A stretch of 64,000 nucleotides of DNA from Paenibacillus foliorum. Its GTDB lineage: Bacteria > Bacillota > Bacilli > Paenibacillales > NBRC-103111. The position numbers and the translations under genes are program-made. Each line of letters opens with the position of its first letter. The stretch's first letter is position 1. Positions 54,565 through 63,536 of the stretch are shown here, piece after piece. Under the pieces are notes generated by a model. It searched no databases. It was not told the origin of the DNA and saw only the letters and a list, made by a program, of their open reading frames with translations. Location: assembly GCF_013141765.1 (NCBI RefSeq), contig NZ_WHOD01000055.1, positions 186,001 to 250,000 of the forward strand. The letters run 5' to 3'.

Positions 54565-55230
54565 ATGAAATTTTTTATCGATACGGCTAATCTTGTGGAT
54601 ATTAAAAAGGCGTATAAAGTTGGACTTCTGTCTGGTGTAACTACAAACCCTTCCCTGGTTGCCAAAGAAGGCGTGAAGTTTGAAGACCGTATTGCTGAAA
54701 TCTTGCAAGCTGTTCCAGATGTTGAATCAGTATCTGCTGAGGTTACTCCAGAGGCTGAAACAGCAGAAGACATGATCGCACAAGCTGATGAGTTAATCAA
54801 AATCAACGGAGGAGACAAAAACATCACGATCAAGCTTCCAATGACCTTAGCAGGTCTAGAAGCATGCCGCTACTTGACGAAAAAAGGTGTTAAAACAAAC
54901 GTTACTTTGATCTTTACCGTCAACCAAGCTTTGCTAGCAGCACGTGCTGGTGCAACTTATGTTTCTCCATTCCTTGGCCGCTTGGACGATATTTCCGAAG
55001 ATGGAGTTCTGTTAGTAGCCAAAATTGCAGAGCTGTTCCGTGTTCATAACCTGGACGCTCAAATTATCGCAGCATCTGTCCGTCATCCGGATCACGTGAC
55101 TCGTGTAGCGATGGCAGGAGCACATATTGCGACGATTCCATTTCAAGTTATCGAACAAATGTCTAAGCATCCATTAACAGATCAAGGCATGGAAAAATTC
55201 GCTGCCGATTGGAAAAAAGCAGTCCAATAA
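54565..55230 (+). CDS. tal: transaldolase (fructose-6-phosphate aldolase-like, short type)
   Basis: The product of 221 residues is of the short TalC/FSA class: [31 protein letters not shown], Schiff-base Lys90 in NITIKLPMT, and [19 protein letters not shown]. Such proteins in Bacillota act as transaldolases transferring dihydroxyacetone units. ATGGAGGAAT lies upstream of the ATG. It ends the zwf-tkt-tal unit and is followed by a terminator. Confidence 0.95.
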   Translation: MKFFIDTANLVDIKKAYKVGLLSGVTTNPSLVAKEGVKFEDRIAEILQAVPDVESVSAEVTPEAETAEDMIAQADELIKINGGDKNITIKLPMTLAGLEACRYLTKKGVKTNVTLIFTVNQALLAARAGATYVSPFLGRLDDISEDGVLLVAKIAELFRVHNLDAQIIAASVRHPDHVTRVAMAGAHIATIPFQVIEQMSKHPLTDQGMEKFAADWKKAVQ

Positions 55231-55278
55231 TAGTAGCAATTTAACCACGATATACAAATTTTCAAAAATATAATATAA

Positions 55279-55318
55279 AGGCAGTCTAGGATATTAACGC
55301 GTCCAAGACTGCCTGTTT
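55279..55318 (+). terminator. rho-independent terminator
   Basis: AGGCAGTCT (55279-55287) pairs with AGACTGCCT (55306-55314), followed by GTTTGTTTT. It closes the pentose-phosphate unit. Confidence 0.8.
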
Positions 55319-55502
55319 GTTTTATTACTATTGACAACCTCCGGTGGAAAAGAGAATAAGTGCCTTCACCTATACGTTTCCAAGTCTCCATAATAAATTC
55401 TACTTATTGTAGCCATTGTTATCATCTGAATCGTTAAATAGCTCCTGCAGTACCGTCTTTCTGTTTTCAAGTAGCATTACTTTGCAGCCGCGCACGATTA
55501 TT

Positions 55503-56342
55503 TCATTGGTGTACTGCGAGAGCCTTTACCGAGTATTGATTATTGTGGATGGTTAAGGTGGCATCGTAATAACCACGCCCGCCAGTCGGGTTGCATTTAT
55601 AATCCCCGGAACATCCGCATACAAAAAATTTCGTTTTCGTAAAACCAGGATAGATGTTCGTATTTTTCTGATAAAATTTATGTGCATGGTGTGTGAAAAT
55701 AGCTAATACATTATCTCTAGCTGCAGACGGGATAGCTTTAAAAAATTTATTTGTTTCAGCAAGACTCAGAACATGGGAAGGATCGGTGATGGTAATCCCT
55801 TTAACATTCAGCGGCCAATGAAAATCAATAATATAGTAATGGTTGGCATCTAATTTATTTAAAAGATTTATACTCTCGGTACTGAATTGGCCAGGAGCAT
55901 TATCTAACCAGACGTATTGCACCTTCCCTTGGGTACCCGGAAAATTCATTTGTCCCGCAACACTGCCTAAATTTTGTCTAAATAAACCTCGTGTGGTTGT
56001 TTCCCAATTTCCGATAGACGCCTTATAAGGGATGTTTTTTGTTCGCAAAACTGCATCAACCGTAGTCTTGAAATCCTTATAGCGCTGTTGGGCGAATTTT
56101 CCGTGGTTAGCTCCCGCTTGAGCATTATCTCCGCCAAAAATAACAAACTTTTTATTACCGCTGCTTACAACTTTGGGCAATAGGCTTTTAAATGTGTTTA
56201 TGCTATTCCCGTACCCAACATGACTATCGCCAACAACAGCAAATCGGATTACTTGGTCAATAGCCGCCCGTATGCGTCCTGGTTGGATTTTAGTGCGGGG
56301 TTTGAGTCTTTTGGTCATTTTGTGCGCGACAATTTTTTTCAT
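55503..56342 (-). CDS. metallophosphoesterase of unknown substrate
   Basis: The 279-residue protein begins with a basic, signal-free stretch. Calcineurin-type blocks are AVVGDSHVGYG, FVIFGGDNAQAG, ASIGNWETTT and FTHHAHKFY. The usual GNHD is GNWE here, so the His-Asp pair that is normally catalytic is replaced, and the last block is THHAH, not GHxH. CGCSGDYKCNP near the end is a cysteine-rich insert. Such proteins occur singly in spore formers; I do not recognise a characterised subfamily. It stands alone between tal and a histidine phosphatase gene. Confidence 0.8.
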   Translation of the reverse strand: MKKIVAHKMTKRLKPRTKIQPGRIRAAIDQVIRFAVVGDSHVGYGNSINTFKSLLPKVVSSGNKKFVIFGGDNAQAGANHGKFAQQRYKDFKTTVDAVLRTKNIPYKASIGNWETTTRGLFRQNLGSVAGQMNFPGTQGKVQYVWLDNAPGQFSTESINLLNKLDANHYYIIDFHWPLNVKGITITDPSHVLSLAETNKFFKAIPSAARDNVLAIFTHHAHKFYQKNTNIYPGFTKTKFFVCGCSGDYKCNPTGGRGYYDATLTIHNNQYSVKALAVHQ

Positions 56343-56596
56343 CTTAGTTCACCCTTTTACCATTTTTGGAAGCGTTGATTGTATTAACATTTATATTCAA
56401 CACATCTTGTTATGTATAGGGTAATTGGCCAATTAACGGTCCGTAAACCTAAATAGAGAAGAACCTACGACAAAATTATTATAATAAAACTACCTGTAGC
56501 TTATGCTGTAGAGAGAGCAGTAAAATATAATTTAGATCAATGTATAATTAGATGTTTATCGAATTGATTTTGAAAAAACAAAAGGAGGCATGTAGA

Positions 56597-57202
56597 ATGA
56601 GCACAACATTCTTTCTTGTAAGGCATGCTATAAAAGTAAGGGCGATTGGAGATGTCTCAATTACCCCAAAAGGTATATTACAAGCACAATCGACAGCTCA
56701 AAGTTTTTGTAACTTACCAATAACAACCATAGTCACGAGTCCACTCCGAAGGGCGAAAGAAACCGCCGAATGTATTGCATTAAAAACGAAATCAGCTATT
56801 TCAGAGGATAGTCGTTTGCGTGAACGTGCTAACTGGGGGGATTTACCTGAACAAACATTTGATGAATTTGTCACGATGTGGGAGCGATGTACACGTGATC
56901 CCGACTTTATACCACCCGTAGGTGATTCTGCGAAGCAGGCAGGTGCACGCTTATCCTCATTATTATTAGAAATGGCAAAGAAACATCCGCATGAAAGTAA
57001 CATTGTAATAGTTACTCATGGAGGTTTAATAACTGATTTTCTGGTTAATACATTTACCGAGAACCAACTAAATGTATGGCACCCTAATTTTGTTGCAGTA
57101 CAAAGCGACCTGGTTCGTGAGTGCTCGATAACAAAGCTAATTTATGAAAGCGGAAATTACAAATTAGATGTCTTTGCATCAGTAGAACATTTAAAATCTT
57201 AA
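56597..57202 (+). CDS. histidine phosphatase-family protein
   Basis: The product of 201 residues has the phosphoglycerate-mutase/phosphatase active site LVRHAIKVR (catalytic His, where the usual motif is RHGE/RHGQ), TSPLRRAKETAE, an RERANWG region with the acid residue and VTHGGLITDFL with the second catalytic His. The RHAIK variant is less usual but is seen in related phosphatases. AGGAGG lies before ATG 56597. It stands alone; the downstream interval carries duplicated operators belonging to another unit. Confidence 0.88.
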   Translation: MSTTFFLVRHAIKVRAIGDVSITPKGILQAQSTAQSFCNLPITTIVTSPLRRAKETAECIALKTKSAISEDSRLRERANWGDLPEQTFDEFVTMWERCTRDPDFIPPVGDSAKQAGARLSSLLLEMAKKHPHESNIVIVTHGGLITDFLVNTFTENQLNVWHPNFVAVQSDLVRECSITKLIYESGNYKLDVFASVEHLKS

Positions 57203-57361
57203 GGATGCTTAGTAAGTTAACAAGAAACATTGTAAAAAAGTGCTGCCGAATGACATACCTATCTTAGAGGCTTGTTTCATAACCTATAAAAGAATTTTGA
57301 GTTGATGTTAATTAATTCGGGATAAGCACTTCGTATTAATTAATTTCCTGCGGGTTATGTG

Positions 57362-57390
57362 TTGACATTTTGATCTGTAGTAACTACAAT
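57362..57390 (+). promoter_or_regulatory. sigma-A promoter with no gene after it
   Basis: TTGACA (57362-57367), a 17-nt spacer and TACAAT (57385-57390) make a near-perfect promoter. The transcript would run about 130 nt to the terminator at 57512-57530 without a convincing reading frame. Confidence 0.6.
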
Positions 57391-57399
57391 GGTTACAAC
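57377..57399. promoter_or_regulatory. 23-bp palindromic operator 1
   Basis: Arms of 9 bp, gtagtaact and ggttacaac, around acaat; it covers the -10 of the promoter at 57362. It is a near-copy of the site at 57539. Confidence 0.55.
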
Positions 57400-57511
57400 G
57401 GTGATGGTACTAAGTGAAGCCGATTAGTAGCAGATATTCCATTGCCGTCACATCCTTTCTCTAGTCGGCATTAGCTCCAAAGATTGTACCGGCGATTTCA
57501 TTGGTAGTAAT

Positions 57512-57530
57512 AAGCTCATAGAGCTTTTTT
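57512..57530 (+). terminator. rho-independent terminator
   Basis: AAGCTC-ATA-GAGCTT with a T-run after it. It ends the short transcript from the promoter at 57362. Confidence 0.65.
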
Positions 57531-57538
57531 ATGCCGTT

Positions 57539-57561
57539 GTTGTAACCGAAGTGGTTATAAC
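57539..57561. promoter_or_regulatory. 23-bp palindromic operator 2
   Basis: GTTGTAACC and GGTTATAAC (8 of 9 pairs) around GAAGT; the same design as the site at 57377, 162 bp away. It lies 43 bp before the NmrA-like gene and resembles HxlR/MarR-type sites of Bacillota. Confidence 0.6.
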
Positions 57562-57604
57562 GACATGGTAATAATAAATTAAACAAATTGGAGGAATTAT
57601 TACG

Positions 57605-58471
57605 ATGAAAATTTTGGTGACAGGCGTAACAGGGAAATTTGGATCGATTGTAATAGAGACTTTATTAGAAACCGTGCCAGCCGAGAATCTGGCCGTCAGC
57701 GTACGCAACCCAGAGAAAGCGGAGAGCCTTCGTGCCCGTGGCGTGGACGTACGACATGGGGATTTTGACCAACCGGAAACGCTAGACAAAGCGTTCACGG
57801 GTATCGACCGCATCTTGATTGTGTCCACGGACGGCGATAACGAAACTCGGATTCGCCAGCATGCCACTGCCGTAGCAGCAGCTCAGCGCGCTAAAGTCGG
57901 TTTTATTGCGTATACCAGCCTAGGAAATGCAAGCGAAAATCCGATTTTTCTTGCACCGGTGCATCGTGCCACTGAGGAAGCCATTAAAACCACGGGGATT
58001 CCTTATTCCTTCCTGCGCAACAACTGGTACTTGGAGAACGAGACCGGAAGCATTCAAGCGGTCCTTGGAGGAGCGACTTGGTTGACGTCTGCCGGACCCG
58101 GCAAAGTAGGTTGGGCGACCCGCCGCGATTATGCACAAGCAGCTGCAGCGGTTCTGGGTGGCGAAGGCCACGAGAATACCGTTTATGAGCTGTCCGGTAA
58201 GCCTATAACGCAAGAAGAGTTGGTATCGATCCTTGCCGGCGTCTTGGACCGGGAAGTTCCGGTTCAACAAGTGGATGACGCTACTTATGCCAGCATCATG
58301 AGCAGCGCAGGCGTACCAGAACCGGTCGTTCCGATTCTGGTTGGGATTCAGAGTGCGATTCGCGATGGAGCATTGGAAGTCGAGAGTAATGATTTTCAGA
58401 AGTTGCTAGGACGTCCGACTACGCCTATTGAAGAGGCTCTCCGTCAAATCGTAAACGAAATTCAGTCTTAA
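57605..58471 (+). CDS. NmrA-like NAD(P)-binding protein / quinone oxidoreductase
   Basis: The product of 288 residues opens with the atypical-SDR loop VTGVTGKFGSIVIETLL and has FRNNWYLEN (SFLRNNWYLENE, residues ~136-147), which is close to YtfG/QorB quinone oxidoreductase and azoreductase-like proteins that are commonly induced through HxlR regulators. There is a GGAGGA before the ATG. No regulator gene is adjacent, yet two matching operators lie upstream. Followed by a terminator. Confidence 0.88.
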   Translation: MKILVTGVTGKFGSIVIETLLETVPAENLAVSVRNPEKAESLRARGVDVRHGDFDQPETLDKAFTGIDRILIVSTDGDNETRIRQHATAVAAAQRAKVGFIAYTSLGNASENPIFLAPVHRATEEAIKTTGIPYSFLRNNWYLENETGSIQAVLGGATWLTSAGPGKVGWATRRDYAQAAAAVLGGEGHENTVYELSGKPITQEELVSILAGVLDREVPVQQVDDATYASIMSSAGVPEPVVPILVGIQSAIRDGALEVESNDFQKLLGRPTTPIEEALRQIVNEIQS

Positions 58472-58495
58472 TTTAGCTCGCGAAACAATCAAAGA

Positions 58496-58541
58496 GGTTG
58501 TCCCAGAAGGTCTAAAGTGACCAGAGGGACAGCCACTTTTT
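58496..58541 (+). terminator. rho-independent terminator
   Basis: ggttgtccc and gggacagcc pair around an inner GGTCT/GACC stem; ACTTTTTT follows. Ends the NmrA-like transcript. Confidence 0.75.
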
Positions 58542-58611
58542 TATGTGAGAATAGAAAGCCCGGTGAACTGGAATGTTACTTTAATATGAATAGATCAATG
58601 GGATTCTTACA

Positions 58612-58746
58612 ATGAGTCAAGGGCATAGATTTCATTACAGTAATTGTCTTCGTCAGGCCGACGAAATGATGGTCATCGCCCAGGTGTTTGACCATAAGGC
58701 ACGCCTTCGTTCCTACGAAATTGTCGTTGATATTGTTAAGCCGTAA
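58612..58746 (+). CDS. possible 44-aa small protein or gene remnant
   Basis: An ATG frame reads MSQGHRFHYSNCLRQADEMM then VIAQVFDHKARLRSYEIVVD and IVKP. The sequence looks like coding DNA, but there is no clear ribosome binding site and I do not recognise the family; it may be the end of a larger lost gene. It is flanked by a terminator on each side. Confidence 0.35.
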   Translation: MSQGHRFHYSNCLRQADEMMVIAQVFDHKARLRSYEIVVDIVKP

Positions 58747-58757
58747 CCTTACGTGCG

Positions 58758-58808
58758 AACAAAAATAGCTCCGCAAGACGATCATGTCATCTGCGGGGCC
58801 ATTTTGTT
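58758..58808. terminator. bidirectional terminator
   Basis: Arms 58758-58775 and 58792-58808 pair through tagctccgca/tgcggggcca with A- and T-runs at the outer ends, including a few G-U or mismatched pairs. It lies between the small frame and the convergent broken yellow-family gene. Confidence 0.75.
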
Positions 58809-58854
58809 TCAAGCCTATTCTTCTATGCTTAATTTAGAGATTGTCACCCATAGG

Positions 58855-60077
58855 CTATGAGTCTGCGTATAAATACGACTTTACTCCGTGTCCAACAAAC
58901 GCTTTCCAAATAATTAGATTGTAGGGATAAGTCCAATCGATCTCGTAGTCCCCAAACATCTCGTGAAGCCGGTTGTTGTTAAAGTAAATAGATCCCTGTT
59001 GATCAAATGCGACCCCGTCCACCCAAAGCATCCGATCATCAGATATAAAATCACGGAATGTATTTTCGAATGGTCTATGGAAGCCCACACCTTTGCCTTC
59101 GAGCATAGTGTAAAAAACATTCCCCTTATTATCCGCGTGCATTCCATCGGTTGTCGTGCGCTTACTGCCGACGGCCCTAACAGCCTGCTTAATTTCCTCC
59201 GGGGGCATATTAAAATTCCTTAACAACGAAGTATTTATCGCGTAGAGATTACGCCCTGATACCGGGCAATAATATAAGGTAGAGCGATCAGCGGATAAAG
59301 CGATGCCATCGGCTCCAATACGAATGGGCTTATTTCTGAATACCGGCTTATTGCCAATATCGAATTGAAAATCTGGAAAATCCTGTGTACTGAAATGGCG
59401 ATCAAGTACCCGCCGGAGTGTCCTCGTTCTCATGTTGTACACAATAATTCCGCCGTCAATCGGGTAATCCGACCAACCGCAACCAGAATCGGTAATATAG
59501 ACAAAACCGTTCTTATTATCCACAACCACATCATTTAAAAAAGAGGCCCGATACGGTGCAATCTCATTTGGAATAACAATGGAGTCATCATGCGATTGGT
59601 ATTCAAATCCCAGACGATCAGCTTCTGATACCCTTCCGGGGAAGGGGCGTAGTTTATCTTTCCTTGATCCAGCAACCACATCCGGTTATATTCATCGATT
59701 TCATATCCTAAAACGGATTGGAGAACATTTACTTTCCCCGCTTGATTCCATTCCCAACTCGGGAAAGCTTCCAGTAATGGGTTCCCGTCTTTAATAACGA
59801 TTCGATTCATGGTGGAAGGAATACCCTCAGCCCAGCGAGGCACCGAGACATAATAATGGCCTTGCTGGTCTACTTTTACTCCGGCAGGCATTGCCTTTTT
59901 CCAATATTGGTTCGTTTCAAAATTTTGCTTCATGTTGAGGTCTGGAAAGTTCCAGTCCAATCGGTTCCAATGAAAGATCATTTGATAGTGTCCGATTCGG
60001 CAGGCAGCTTTTGTAATGTGATTCTCCAGCTGGTAAGGAGATTGCTGACACTAAGCTTGACCATACAAATATTGCAT
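58855..60077 (-). pseudogene. major royal jelly/yellow-family protein gene, disrupted
   Basis: Two overlapping frames (upper part 59535-59981, lower part 58855-~59600) together make one beta-propeller protein of the MRJP/yellow family: PAGVKVDQQGHYYVSVPRW and KLIVWDLNTNRM in one frame, then PYRASFLNDVVVDNKNGF, DSGCGWSDYPIDGG and DRSTLYYCPVSGRNLYAI in the next. They join near 59590 by a frameshift. A good GGGAGG and ATG at 60077 open the upper frame as MQYLYGQA but a TAG follows at once, so a second lesion lies at the 5' end. Family members are secreted or lactonase-like binding proteins. Sequencing error is an alternative for either lesion. Confidence 0.8.
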
Positions 60078-60306
60078 ATACTTCCTCCCGCTAATTAGCT
60101 ACAAGTGATCATAATGATCTAATAAATATATGCCTATAGCGATAGTAGGTGACGATTCCAGTATAGAAGCATTTTTCAGGGAAAGGCACCAGTAATATCA
60201 ATTGTTAATAAATTACATAGTTTTTATGTTAAACTAGAGTAAGAGTATACGAAAGCCTATGCGCCTATTGAAAATCGAAAGATGGGATGACGAGGAGGAG
60301 TTAAGG

Positions 60307-62256
60307 TTGCAGGAGTTTAAGGTGTACAATTCCCAAACTTTATTTGAACATATTTATAGAAATTCCCCAATTGGTATAGCCTTAATATCGTTGGAACAAA
60401 AATGGACCCATGTTAATCCTACGGTGTGTAATATTCTTGGATATTCAGAAGAAGAATTCTTGATATTAACGGCAGATGAATTCAGTCATCCTGACGATGT
60501 AGGCAATACCGAGCGATTAATAAGAGACTTATTGGATGGAGCTATTTCCTTTTTTGAAATAGAAAAACGATACTTTCATAAAAATGGCCATATAGTATGG
60601 ACTTCATTACATGTTTCACTAGTCCGTGATGAAAACGATGGACAACCTCTGTACTTCATTACACAAATTATAGATGTAACAAAAAATAAGCTTGCAGAGC
60701 TAAAACTTCAGGAAAGTATAGAACGTTATACTTCGTTAAAAAAATACAATCATGATGCCATCATCTCTTTTGGACTGGACGGCATAATTATAAATGGGAA
60801 TAATATGGCTCAGCATCTAACCGGATATACCATTGAAGAAATGATCGGAGGGACTATTTCCAAATTAATTGGGGAAAACAATCTTGCCAAATTGCTTTTA
60901 ACCTTAAAAGATCATACAACTATTGAACGAATTGAAAAAGATATAAATGATATCAAACATAAGGATGGTTGTACGGTTGAAGTCCTCGTTACTTTAGCTC
61001 CTATTATTATACAAGCCAAGATTGTAGGTTTTTACATTATCGCGAAGGACATGACTGAACAGAAGAAGCTGATTATTGAGAAAGAAGCCGCTGAAAAGAC
61101 GAATAAAGCTAAAAGCGATTTTTTAGCCATGATGAGCCATGAGATTCGAACCCCTATGAACGGCGTAATTGGAATGACAGATGTACTTTTAGAAACGAAT
61201 TTAGATAAAGAGCAGATTGAATACGTACAAGTTATTAAACAAAGCGGCGATACGCTGCTTACGATTATCAACGATATTTTAGACTTTTCCAAAATTGAAT
61301 CAGGAAAGACCGAATTAATTGAAGAACCATTTAACGTGAGGGCTATTTTATCAGAATCACTATATATGTTTATGTCAAAAGCTCTTGAGAAAAATTTGGA
61401 GATTACCACATCGGTCTGTCCTTATGTTCCAAACATAGTTCATGGCGATGCTACTAAGCTGAGACAAGTGCTAATGAATTTACTTAGCAATGCCATAAAA
61501 TTTACACCTAATGGAGCGATTGCGATCTCAGTGGAGAACATCTCGCAAGAACTAGATACGGTACGTCTTAAGTTTGGGATCAAAGATACAGGGATCGGTG
61601 TGCCTAAAGAAAAGGTTATCCACTTATTTGAACCCTTTTATCAGGTGGATCATTTTATGACACGTAAGACGGAAGGAACCGGATTAGGATTAGCTATTTG
61701 CAAAAAGCTTGTTCATCTAATGGACGGCGAAATTTGGCATGAATCCTCAACAGACCATACGGGATCAACCTTTCTATTTACAGCTAACTTTCAAATACAA
61801 CCTCACTTAGAATCAATGCAATTTGATATGTCGATCCAGCAGGATAATTCCATGGAAAACCCTGCAGAACACTCCGTAAAAATTCTGATAGCGGAAGATA
61901 ATGAAGTGAATCAAGTTGTATTGAAGAAAATGGTTGAGAAGCTTGGTTATACAGCTACCTTAGTCCACAATGGAAAAGACGCCTTAGAGGCGGTTAAGCA
62001 GTATCCATATGATATTATTTTTATGGATATTCAAATGCCTTGGATGGATGGATTAGAAGCCACTAAGGCCATTAAGGAGATTGCAGCTACTAGTTCTAAT
62101 AAGAAAAGGCCGTATATCGTGGCGGTGACTGCACATGCCATTAAAGGCGATTGCCAGAAATATATAGCCGAAGGTATGGATGAATATGTAAGCAAGCCTG
62201 TGAGTATTCATGCAATATCAGGAATAATAGATAAGTTCAAACTAAGAAACAATTAG
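60307..62256 (+). CDS. hybrid sensor histidine kinase/response regulator (PAS-PAS-HisKA-HATPase-REC)
   Basis: A soluble hybrid kinase of 649 residues. Two PAS domains (about residues 8-120 and 140-250), an H-box SHEIRTPMNG, N-box NLLSNAIKFTPNG, G-boxes DTGIGV and GTGLGLAICKK, and a C-terminal receiver with the phosphoacceptor Asp in DIIFMDIQMPW and Lys in YVSKPVS. No membrane helix, so it senses a cytosolic signal such as redox or a small ligand. TTG 60307 is chosen because GGAGGAG lies about 8 nt upstream; ATG 60259 lacks a site. No DNA-binding partner regulator or Hpt gene is adjacent. Confidence 0.92.
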   Translation: MQEFKVYNSQTLFEHIYRNSPIGIALISLEQKWTHVNPTVCNILGYSEEEFLILTADEFSHPDDVGNTERLIRDLLDGAISFFEIEKRYFHKNGHIVWTSLHVSLVRDENDGQPLYFITQIIDVTKNKLAELKLQESIERYTSLKKYNHDAIISFGLDGIIINGNNMAQHLTGYTIEEMIGGTISKLIGENNLAKLLLTLKDHTTIERIEKDINDIKHKDGCTVEVLVTLAPIIIQAKIVGFYIIAKDMTEQKKLIIEKEAAEKTNKAKSDFLAMMSHEIRTPMNGVIGMTDVLLETNLDKEQIEYVQVIKQSGDTLLTIINDILDFSKIESGKTELIEEPFNVRAILSESLYMFMSKALEKNLEITTSVCPYVPNIVHGDATKLRQVLMNLLSNAIKFTPNGAIAISVENISQELDTVRLKFGIKDTGIGVPKEKVIHLFEPFYQVDHFMTRKTEGTGLGLAICKKLVHLMDGEIWHESSTDHTGSTFLFTANFQIQPHLESMQFDMSIQQDNSMENPAEHSVKILIAEDNEVNQVVLKKMVEKLGYTATLVHNGKDALEAVKQYPYDIIFMDIQMPWMDGLEATKAIKEIAATSSNKKRPYIVAVTAHAIKGDCQKYIAEGMDEYVSKPVSIHAISGIIDKFKLRNN

Positions 62257-62337
62257 TTGGAGAAGTTCAGTCATCGGAAAGATGGCACCACAACAAACAT
62301 GTAAGAGGACAAGAAGATAGCGCTATAAGGAGTTGAA

Positions 62338-62480
62338 ATGAGCAGGTGCCACCACGGCAGACTGCTCATTTTGCTCAGCGAGTGGTCAGATTAGCAATAT
62401 ACACCTCCGCATTTTCTAATCTGATAAACGATCGGATTGCACCCTGATTTTCCAAAAACATCTTAGGAAGAGGTGGGTTC
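62338..62480 (+). promoter_or_regulatory. possible translational attenuator with leader peptide
   Basis: AAGGAG, 5 nt, then ATG at 62338 opens an 18-codon frame (MSRCHHGRLLILLSEWSD) ending at TAG 62392-62394. A 9-bp hairpin (62386-62394 / 62416-62424) straddles its stop. The loop exposes CACCTC (62402-62407), exactly complementary to GAGGTG (62470-62475) in the ribosome binding site of the next gene. The layout is like erm/cat attenuators. Function is inferred from layout only. Confidence 0.35.
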
Positions 62481-62481
62481 T

Positions 62482-63507
62482 TTGCGTGAACCTAAACCAT
62501 TTTGGACGGATACATCAATCGAATTGAGAAAGGAGATCGAATCGCTAGTAGGCTCCCCGATACGCAAAGCAAATCGCGTTTTTGGTGGATACGGGCCTAG
62601 TGCTACTTTTCGCCTCTATCTTGAAGACGGCCGGACTATTTTTGCTAAGGGGGCTGGAAAGGGGGCAAACTTAGAAATTAGGAAAGCTATTCCACTGGAA
62701 GAATCGGCGTATCGAAATATTAATGCGATCCGTCCCCTATCACCAGCATATTTGGGGTCAGTTATAGTTAACGATTGGCACCTCCTTTTGCTAGAGGACT
62801 TAAGAAAAGTCATTAAGGTCCCGCCCTGGACCGATAAACTAGCCGTTCAGGCTGTCCATGATATTGCACAATTTCATCTGCGTGGTATGGCCGAGGAGGG
62901 GGAGGTTGAACAGATACAGACTAAAGGTTTAACTGACAACTGGCAGACTATTCGAAATAATCCCGTCGAAGCAGACTACTTCTTAGGACTGTTCCGACAG
63001 GAGAGAAGCCGAGCTGAGGCTTGGCTTAATGATGCGCTGGATAGACTTATTACTGCTGAGTCAGAATTGATAAACCCTAATCAGCCTTGGGGTTTGATTC
63101 ATAAAGATATACGTTCGGACAATCTTCGATTCAAGGATGGTAAGCTCGTTTTATTTGACTGGGCTTCAGTGTGTAGAGGTCCATTAATACTCGATGTTCT
63201 GTTCTTCTTTCCGAGTGTGACGGCAGAAGGAGGACCCACAGCAGATTTTCTTCTGCCTGTATACAAAGAGGTTATGGATGGTGAGGGCGTAAGATTTCCT
63301 GCATATGCCGAACGAGCCGCTGCAGCTGCTATAGCTGGATTCTTCGCTAGCCGAGCGGGGAAACCACCTATACCAGCTCTCCCTAGGCTCAGAAAAGTCC
63401 AGTGTTTGCAGCTAGGACCGGCACTTGAATGGGCTGCGAAAGTACTTAATCTGCCACAACCCCCTCTAGTTCACTTAAATGAATCAAATAGGAACAGAGC
63501 AAAATAG
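62482..63507 (+). CDS. APH-family phosphotransferase
   Basis: A protein of 341 residues with the kinase-like signature GLIHKDIRSDNLRFKDGK (HxDxxxxN) and VLFDWASVCRGP (metal D), and an N-lobe TIFAKGAGKG that contains the nucleotide lysine. LLLLEDLRK is the hinge. It resembles uncharacterised chromosomal phosphotransferases of Bacillota and Actinobacteria that act on small molecules or antibiotics. TTG 62482 has AGGAAGAGG 8 nt upstream; GTG 62473 overlaps it. A leader-like short frame and complementary sequence precede it. Confidence 0.85.
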   Translation: MREPKPFWTDTSIELRKEIESLVGSPIRKANRVFGGYGPSATFRLYLEDGRTIFAKGAGKGANLEIRKAIPLEESAYRNINAIRPLSPAYLGSVIVNDWHLLLLEDLRKVIKVPPWTDKLAVQAVHDIAQFHLRGMAEEGEVEQIQTKGLTDNWQTIRNNPVEADYFLGLFRQERSRAEAWLNDALDRLITAESELINPNQPWGLIHKDIRSDNLRFKDGKLVLFDWASVCRGPLILDVLFFFPSVTAEGGPTADFLLPVYKEVMDGEGVRFPAYAERAAAAAIAGFFASRAGKPPIPALPRLRKVQCLQLGPALEWAAKVLNLPQPPLVHLNESNRNRAK

Positions 63508-63536
63508 CCATAACGTCAACTTGAAGGAGAATAAAT

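Noticed and set aside
59535..59981. upper half of the yellow-family gene as a separate gene
   Set aside because: It runs straight into the lower half with a frameshift and both halves belong to one beta-propeller; no separate start or stop makes sense.
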